DNA from: Aromatoleum anaerobium
GTDB lineage: Bacteria > Pseudomonadota > Gammaproteobacteria > Burkholderiales > Rhodocyclaceae
DNA: 64,000 nt
NCBI RefSeq assembly: GCF_012910705.2
Contig: NZ_WTVG02000038.1
Span: 186,001-250,000, forward strand
Direction: 5' to 3'
The translations under genes were made by a program, and so were the position numbers. Of this stretch, positions 57,714 through 64,000 are shown one piece after another. Under the pieces are notes generated by a model. It saw only the letters and a list, made by a program, of their open reading frames with translations. It was not told the origin of the DNA and made no database searches. Position 1 is the first letter of the stretch; every line of letters begins with the position of its first letter.

Positions 57714-59126
57714 ATGACGCAAGCCGCCCCCCAGTTCATCCAGAACCGCGTCTTCGACGAGATCCAGGTAGGCGATCGCGCGGAGCTGGTGCGCACGCTG
57801 CGCCCGGATGACATCCATCTGTTCGCGATCATGTCCGGCGACGTCAATCCGACCCACGTCGATACCGAATACGCGCGCTCCAGCCAGTTCCGCGAAATCG
57901 TCGGCCACAGCATGTGGGGCAGCACGCTGATCTCGACCATCCTCGGCACCGAGTTCCCCGGTCCCGGCACCGTCTATGTTTCGCAGGGGCTGAATTTCTC
58001 GCGCCCGATCACGATCGGCGACACGCTGACGATCACCGTGACCTGCCGCGAGAAGTTCGAGCACAACCACCACATCGTCTTCGACTGCCTCGCGCTCAAC
58101 CAGGACGGACTGAAAGTCATCGACGGCGTCGCCGAAGTCCAGGCGCCAACCGAAAAGGTCAGGCGGCCGCGGATCATGCTGCCGGAAGTGACGATTTCCG
58201 ACCGCGAACTGCGCTATGGCCACCTGTTGTCGATCACCGCCGGCCGCGCGCCGATCCCGATCGCGGTGGCTCATCCGTGCGACGCGGAGTCGCTGCGCGG
58301 CCCGCTGCAGGCCGCCGCGGCAGGACTCGTGGTGCCGGTGCTGGTCGGCCCCGAGGCGAAGATCCGCGCCGTCGCGGAACAGGAAGGGCTGGATCTGAAA
58401 GGTTTTCGCATCGTCAATGTCCCGCACAGCCACGCCGCCGCCGAAGCGGCCGTCCGGCTTGCGCGCGACGGCGTCGTCGAAGCGCTGATGAAAGGCTCGC
58501 TGCACACCGACGAGTTGATGAGCGCGGTGCTGTCGAAAGTCGATGGATTGCGCACTGCGCGCCGCGTCAGCCACGTCTTCATCGCCGACGTGCCGACTTA
58601 CCCGCACCCGCTCCTGATCACCGATGCGGCGATCAACATCGAGCCGACCCTCGAAGACAAGGCCGACATCGTCCAGAACGCGATCGACCTCGCGCACGTT
58701 CTCGGGCTCGCCGAGCCGAAGGTCGCGATCCTGTCGGCGGTCGAGACGGTGACCTCGAAGCTGCGCTCGACGATCGACGCCGCGGCGCTGTGCAAGATGG
58801 CCGACCGCGGCCAGATCCGGGGCGGCCTGCTCGACGGGCCGCTCGCCTTCGACAACGCGATCTCGCTCGTCGCGGCCAAGACCAAGGGCATCCACTCGCT
58901 GGTCGCCGGCAACGCCGACATCCTCGTCGTGCCCGACCTCGAATCCGGCAACATGGTCGCGAAACAGCTCGAATATCTCGCCAACGCGCTGATGGCGGGC
59001 GTCGTGCTCGGCGCGCGCGTGCCGATCGTGCTGACCAGCCGCGCCGACACCGCCGAGACGCGCACCGCGTCGTGCGCGATCGTGCAACTGATGGCGCACA
59101 AGAAGCGCGAGGCGAGACTCGCATGA
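57714..59126 (+). CDS. MaoC-like hydratase fused to phosphate acetyl/butyryltransferase
   Basis: The 470-residue protein has an N-terminal MaoC/hot-dog domain (~10-150, with FAIMSGDVNPTHVD carrying the hydratase Asp and His) and a C-terminal phosphotransacylase (~165-470, PTA_PTB family, ending SCAIVQLMAHKK). The fusion is known and annotated as bifunctional enoyl-CoA hydratase/phosphate acetyltransferase. It could hydrate enoyl-CoA and exchange CoA for phosphate, feeding the acyl-phosphate to the adjacent kinase. The stop overlaps the ackA start by 3 bases. Confidence 0.9.
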   Translation: MTQAAPQFIQNRVFDEIQVGDRAELVRTLRPDDIHLFAIMSGDVNPTHVDTEYARSSQFREIVGHSMWGSTLISTILGTEFPGPGTVYVSQGLNFSRPITIGDTLTITVTCREKFEHNHHIVFDCLALNQDGLKVIDGVAEVQAPTEKVRRPRIMLPEVTISDRELRYGHLLSITAGRAPIPIAVAHPCDAESLRGPLQAAAAGLVVPVLVGPEAKIRAVAEQEGLDLKGFRIVNVPHSHAAAEAAVRLARDGVVEALMKGSLHTDELMSAVLSKVDGLRTARRVSHVFIADVPTYPHPLLITDAAINIEPTLEDKADIVQNAIDLAHVLGLAEPKVAILSAVETVTSKLRSTIDAAALCKMADRGQIRGGLLDGPLAFDNAISLVAAKTKGIHSLVAGNADILVVPDLESGNMVAKQLEYLANALMAGVVLGARVPIVLTSRADTAETRTASCAIVQLMAHKKREARLA

Positions 59127-60307
59127 AAGCGATCCTGGTCATCAACGCGGGCTCGAGCAGCGTCAAGTTCGCGTTGTACGCGACCGAACCGGAACTGGCC
59201 GCCAAGCCTGCGCTGTCGGGGCAGATCGAGGGAATCGGCGCGACGCCGATGCTGTCCGCGCAGGACGCCGCGGGCCTTCACTACCGCGAACCGGTGCATA
59301 CCGCCGGGGGACAGGCCGAGCAACATCGCGACGCCCTCAACCACTTGTTTTCCTGGCTCGCTGCGCACAACCCGACGCTCGACATCGTCGCAGCGGGGCA
59401 CCGCATCGTGCATGGCGGCGAACTCCACAGCGCGCCGGTGCGGCTGAACGAGTTCGTGCTGCGCGACCTCGACAGCTTCGTGCCGCTCGCGCCGTTGCAC
59501 CAGCCGCACAACCTGCGCGCCGTGCGCGCAGTGGCCGTGCTGTTGCCCGGCATTCCGCAGGTCGGCTGCTTCGACACCGCTTTCCATCGCACGCAACCCG
59601 CGCTCGCGCAGGCGTTCGCGCTGCCGCGAGCGATCACCGCTCGCGGCGTCAAGCGCTACGGCTTCCACGGCCTGTCGTACGACTACGTCGCTCGGCAGCT
59701 GCCCGACGTCATCGGCGCCCGCGCGAGCGGCGCGGTGTTGATTGCGCATCTGGGCAACGGTGCGTCGATGTGCGCGCTGCGCGACGGCAGGAGCATCGCC
59801 TCGACGATGGGTTTCACCGCCGTCGACGGCCTGATGATGGGCACGCGCACCGGCAGTATCGATCCGGGCGTGCTGCTGTACCTGATGGAACAGCAGCACA
59901 TGGACGCGAAGGCGCTGACGAACCTGCTGTACAAGGAATCCGGGCTGCTCGGCGTGTCCGGCATCAGCCAGGACATGCGCACGCTGCTGGCGTCGCCGGC
60001 GCGCGAAGCGAAAGAAGCGGTCGACCTGTTCTGCTATCGCATCGCGCGCGAGATCGGCTCGCTCGCAGCCGCGGCGGGCGGGCTCGACGCGCTGGTATTC
60101 ACCGGCGGCATCGGCGAACACGCCGCACCGGTGCGCACGCAGGTCGCGGAACTATCGGCGTGGCTCGGCGTGAAAATCGATGCGCAGGCGAACGCCGCCC
60201 ACGCCACCCGCATCGACGCCGCGGACAGCCGCGTCGCGGTCGCAGTCATACCGACGAACGAGGAACGGATGATCGCGCGCTACACGGCCGAAGTGCTGAA
60301 ACTGTAG
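59123..60307 (+). CDS. ackA: Acetate (short-chain carboxylate) kinase
   Basis: The protein has 394 residues of the acetokinase family: VINAGSSSVKF at the N-terminus, RYGFHGLSYDYV in the middle, and GTRTGSIDPG and FTGGIGEHA later. It makes ATP and acetate (or butyrate) from the acyl phosphate. The ATG at 59123 overlaps the upstream stop, so coupling to the MaoC-Pta gene is strong. The pair resembles Pta-Ack or Ptb-Buk; specificity cannot be read by eye. Confidence 0.94.
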   Translation: MKAILVINAGSSSVKFALYATEPELAAKPALSGQIEGIGATPMLSAQDAAGLHYREPVHTAGGQAEQHRDALNHLFSWLAAHNPTLDIVAAGHRIVHGGELHSAPVRLNEFVLRDLDSFVPLAPLHQPHNLRAVRAVAVLLPGIPQVGCFDTAFHRTQPALAQAFALPRAITARGVKRYGFHGLSYDYVARQLPDVIGARASGAVLIAHLGNGASMCALRDGRSIASTMGFTAVDGLMMGTRTGSIDPGVLLYLMEQQHMDAKALTNLLYKESGLLGVSGISQDMRTLLASPAREAKEAVDLFCYRIAREIGSLAAAAGGLDALVFTGGIGEHAAPVRTQVAELSAWLGVKIDAQANAAHATRIDAADSRVAVAVIPTNEERMIARYTAEVLKL

Positions 60308-60337
60308 GCGCCGCCGGCCGCCAGCTACACAAACGAC

Positions 60338-60361
60338 AGGGGCGACCCGCAGATCGCCCCT
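60338..60361 (+). terminator. Intrinsic terminator after ackA
   Basis: The 8-bp arms aggggcga and tcgcccct with an 8-base loop are followed by TTTC. It lies 31 bases past the ackA stop. Confidence 0.7.
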
Positions 60362-60388
60362 TTCATCACCGCACGTGCGCCGCTCGCC

Positions 60389-60457
60389 TCAGCGCGGCAG
60401 CACGCTCTCGCCCATCAGGAACTGGTCGACTTCGCGCGCGCATTGACGGCCCTCGCG
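60389..60457 (-). pseudogene. Duplicated 3' tail of gltD
   Basis: Read on the minus strand the segment encodes [20 protein letters not shown] followed by PR and a stop. This is the C-terminus of the intact GltD 128 bases away (which reads ...MGQSVLPR). Over about 69 bases the two copies differ at only about nine positions. Upstream of this stub the sequence is unrelated, so it is a relic and not a gene. Confidence 0.8.
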
Positions 60458-60516
60458 CCCTGCGGGCCGGTCGGCCCGCATTCGTCCACTCCCCGCCCGT
60501 GGGCGGTCCGCGTCGT

Positions 60517-61980
60517 TCAGCGTGGAAGGACGCTCTGCCCCATGAGGAACTGGTCGACTTCGCGGGCGCATTGACGACCCTCGCGGATCGCCCACACCAC
60601 CAGCGACTGCCCGCGGCGCACATCGCCCGCGGCGAACACTTTCGGCGACGTCGTCGCATAGCAGCCTTCGCCGTCGGTCGTCGCCTTCGCGTTGCCGCGG
60701 CCGTCCCGGTCGACGCCGAACGCTTCGAGCAGGCTGCCCACCGGGTTCGTGAAACCCATCGCGAAGAACACCAGGTCCGCCCTGACGTCGAATTCCGAGC
60801 CCGGCACTTCCACCATCCGGCCGTCCTTCCATTCGAGGCGGACCGCCTTGAGGCCTTCGACCTTGCCATTCTTGCCGAAGAAAGCTTTCGTCGCGACCGC
60901 GAAGTCGCGCTCGCAGCCTTCCTCGTGCGACGACGAGGTGCGGAACTTGATCGGCCAGTACGGCCACGTCAGCGCCTTGTTTTCCTGCTCCGGCGGCATC
61001 GGCATCAATTCGAACTGCGTCACGCTCGCCGCCCCGTGGCGGTTCGACGTGCCGACGCAGTCGGAGCCGGTATCGCCGCCACCGATGACGACGACGTGCT
61101 TGCCGGTTGCCGAGATCGGGTTCGGCGCGCCGCCGGCGACCGCCTTGTTCTGCGGGATCAGGAATTCCAGCGCGAAATGCACGCCGTCGAGTTCGCGCCC
61201 GGGGACCGGCAGGTCGCGCGGCACTTCGGATCCGGCGGCGAGAATCACCGCGTCGAATTCCTTTTTCATCGCCTCGGCACTGACGACTTCCTTCGCGTCA
61301 CTGGCGATGCCGGCGGGCAGGTCCGCCGAGCCGATGACGACGCCGGTACGGAAAGCCACGCCCTCGGCCTGCATCTGCTCGACGCGCCGGTCGATCAGCG
61401 ACTTCTCCATCTTGAAGTCGGGAATGCCGTAGCGCAGCAGGCCGCCGATGCGGTCGTTCTTCTCGAACACCATGACATCATGCCCGACGCGCGCGAGCTG
61501 CTGCGCAGCGGCGAGGCCGGCCGGGCCGGAGCCGACGACCGCGATCTTCTTGCCGGTCTTCGACTTCGGCGGACGCGGCTGCACCCAGCCCTCTTCCCAC
61601 GCCTTGTCGATGATCGCGTGCTCGATCGACTTGATACCGACCGGGTCGGCGTTGATGTTCAGCGTGCAGGCGGCTTCGCACGGCGCCGGGCAGATGCGCC
61701 CGGTGAATTCCGGGAAGTTGTTCGTCGAGTGCAGCACTTCGATCGCCTGACGCCACTGGTTGCGATAAACGAGATCATTCCAGTCCGGAATGATGTTGTT
61801 CACCGGACAGCCGGTGTTGCAGAACGGGATGCCGCAATCCATGCAGCGTGCGCCCTGCACCGCCGCCTGTTCGTCGCTCAGGCGCATGACGAACTCTTTG
61901 TACTTCTTCACCCGCTCCGCAACCGGCTCGTAGGCCTCGGAAAGACGCTGGTACTCCAGAAATCCGGTGGGCTTCCCCAT
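60517..61980 (-). CDS. gltD: Glutamate synthase (NADPH) small subunit
   Basis: The 487-residue iron-sulfur flavoprotein brings electrons from NADPH to GltB. It has an N-terminal cluster region ([17 protein letters not shown]), an FAD-binding motif [11 protein letters not shown] and an NADPH-binding motif [12 protein letters not shown]. Length is normal. It follows gltB by three bases on the same strand. Beyond its stop lies a decayed copy of its own last codons. Confidence 0.96.
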   Translation of the reverse strand: MGKPTGFLEYQRLSEAYEPVAERVKKYKEFVMRLSDEQAAVQGARCMDCGIPFCNTGCPVNNIIPDWNDLVYRNQWRQAIEVLHSTNNFPEFTGRICPAPCEAACTLNINADPVGIKSIEHAIIDKAWEEGWVQPRPPKSKTGKKIAVVGSGPAGLAAAQQLARVGHDVMVFEKNDRIGGLLRYGIPDFKMEKSLIDRRVEQMQAEGVAFRTGVVIGSADLPAGIASDAKEVVSAEAMKKEFDAVILAAGSEVPRDLPVPGRELDGVHFALEFLIPQNKAVAGGAPNPISATGKHVVVIGGGDTGSDCVGTSNRHGAASVTQFELMPMPPEQENKALTWPYWPIKFRTSSSHEEGCERDFAVATKAFFGKNGKVEGLKAVRLEWKDGRMVEVPGSEFDVRADLVFFAMGFTNPVGSLLEAFGVDRDGRGNAKATTDGEGCYATTSPKVFAAGDVRRGQSLVVWAIREGRQCAREVDQFLMGQSVLPR

Positions 61981-61983
61981 TTT

Positions 61984-64000
<2,017 letters not shown>

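Overview
The window is high-GC, densely coded DNA from a betaproteobacterium. Gene content fits the Rhodocyclales (Azoarcus/Aromatoleum/Thauera group): a Liv-type ABC transporter operon joined to acyl-CoA ligases, a fused isobutyryl-CoA mutase, PCC/MCM, a MaoC-phosphotransacylase fusion and GltBD. This taxonomic guess rests on recalled gene order and codon bias only; no rRNA or tRNA gene is present. Nearly all of it looks chromosomal and metabolic. The clearly accessory stretches are about 12.6-13.9 kb, 21.4-22.7 kb and possibly the small repeat protein at 51.1-51.4 kb.

Layout. 1-7.7 kb (minus): one operon with an AMP-forming acyl-CoA synthetase, livG, livH, livM, livK, livF and the start of a PaaK-like CoA ligase cut by the window edge. 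8.0-12.5 kb: a DUF4124 protein, DedA, a GAF-GGDEF-EAL protein and a J-domain protein. 12.6-13.9 kb: a small island with a decayed 3' piece of icmF, a tail of what looks like a type III restriction/helicase gene, and an intact VapBC-type toxin-antitoxin pair. 13.9-21.4 kb: icmF, a divergent AraC regulator, a hybrid histidine kinase and an OmpR-type regulator. 21.5-22.7 kb: a RhuM-Fic fusion and an IS630-like transposase fragment. 22.8-25.5 kb: a NimT/NimR-like exporter-regulator pair and a VOC protein. 25.6-35.5 kb: kamA, then the propionate module (pccA, pccB, meaB, mcm) with a divergent GntR regulator. 35.5-39.6 kb: fumC and a NarX/NarL-type two-component pair. 39.8-42.9 kb: a 2-oxoacid dehydrogenase E1alpha-E1beta-E2 operon without E3. 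42.9-48 kb: ycaO, an enoyl-CoA hydratase and a fused ADP-forming acyl-CoA synthetase. 48-54.2 kb: envelope and stress-type genes (Tim44-like, HPF-like, LysR/NhaR-like, a Q/G repeat protein, mlaC, mlaA, a PRC-barrel protein). 54.3-60.3 kb: glmUS and a divergent MaoC-Pta plus ackA pair. 60.4-64 kb: gltD and the 3' part of gltB.

Together the genes describe acyl-CoA metabolism. Branched-chain or aromatic substrates are imported (Liv) and activated. Short branched acyl-CoAs can be isomerised (IcmF). Propionyl-CoA is carboxylated and rearranged to succinyl-CoA (PccAB, Mcm, MeaB) and continues through fumarase. Two separate ATP-yielding routes from acyl-CoA are present: the phosphotransacylase plus acetate kinase pair, and the ADP-forming synthetase. 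Substrate assignments for the E1/E2 complex and the ligases are inferences.

The least expected signals are two decayed duplicate gene ends (icmF and gltD), an island of toxin-antitoxin and restriction debris bordered by a 19-bp direct repeat of the icmF 3' end, overlapping divergent promoters around a 10-bp palindrome at mcm/gntR, a glutamine/glycine protein made of 23-residue repeats, and clusters of short repeats around meaB and upstream of mlaA. I found no CRISPR array and no complete insertion sequence.
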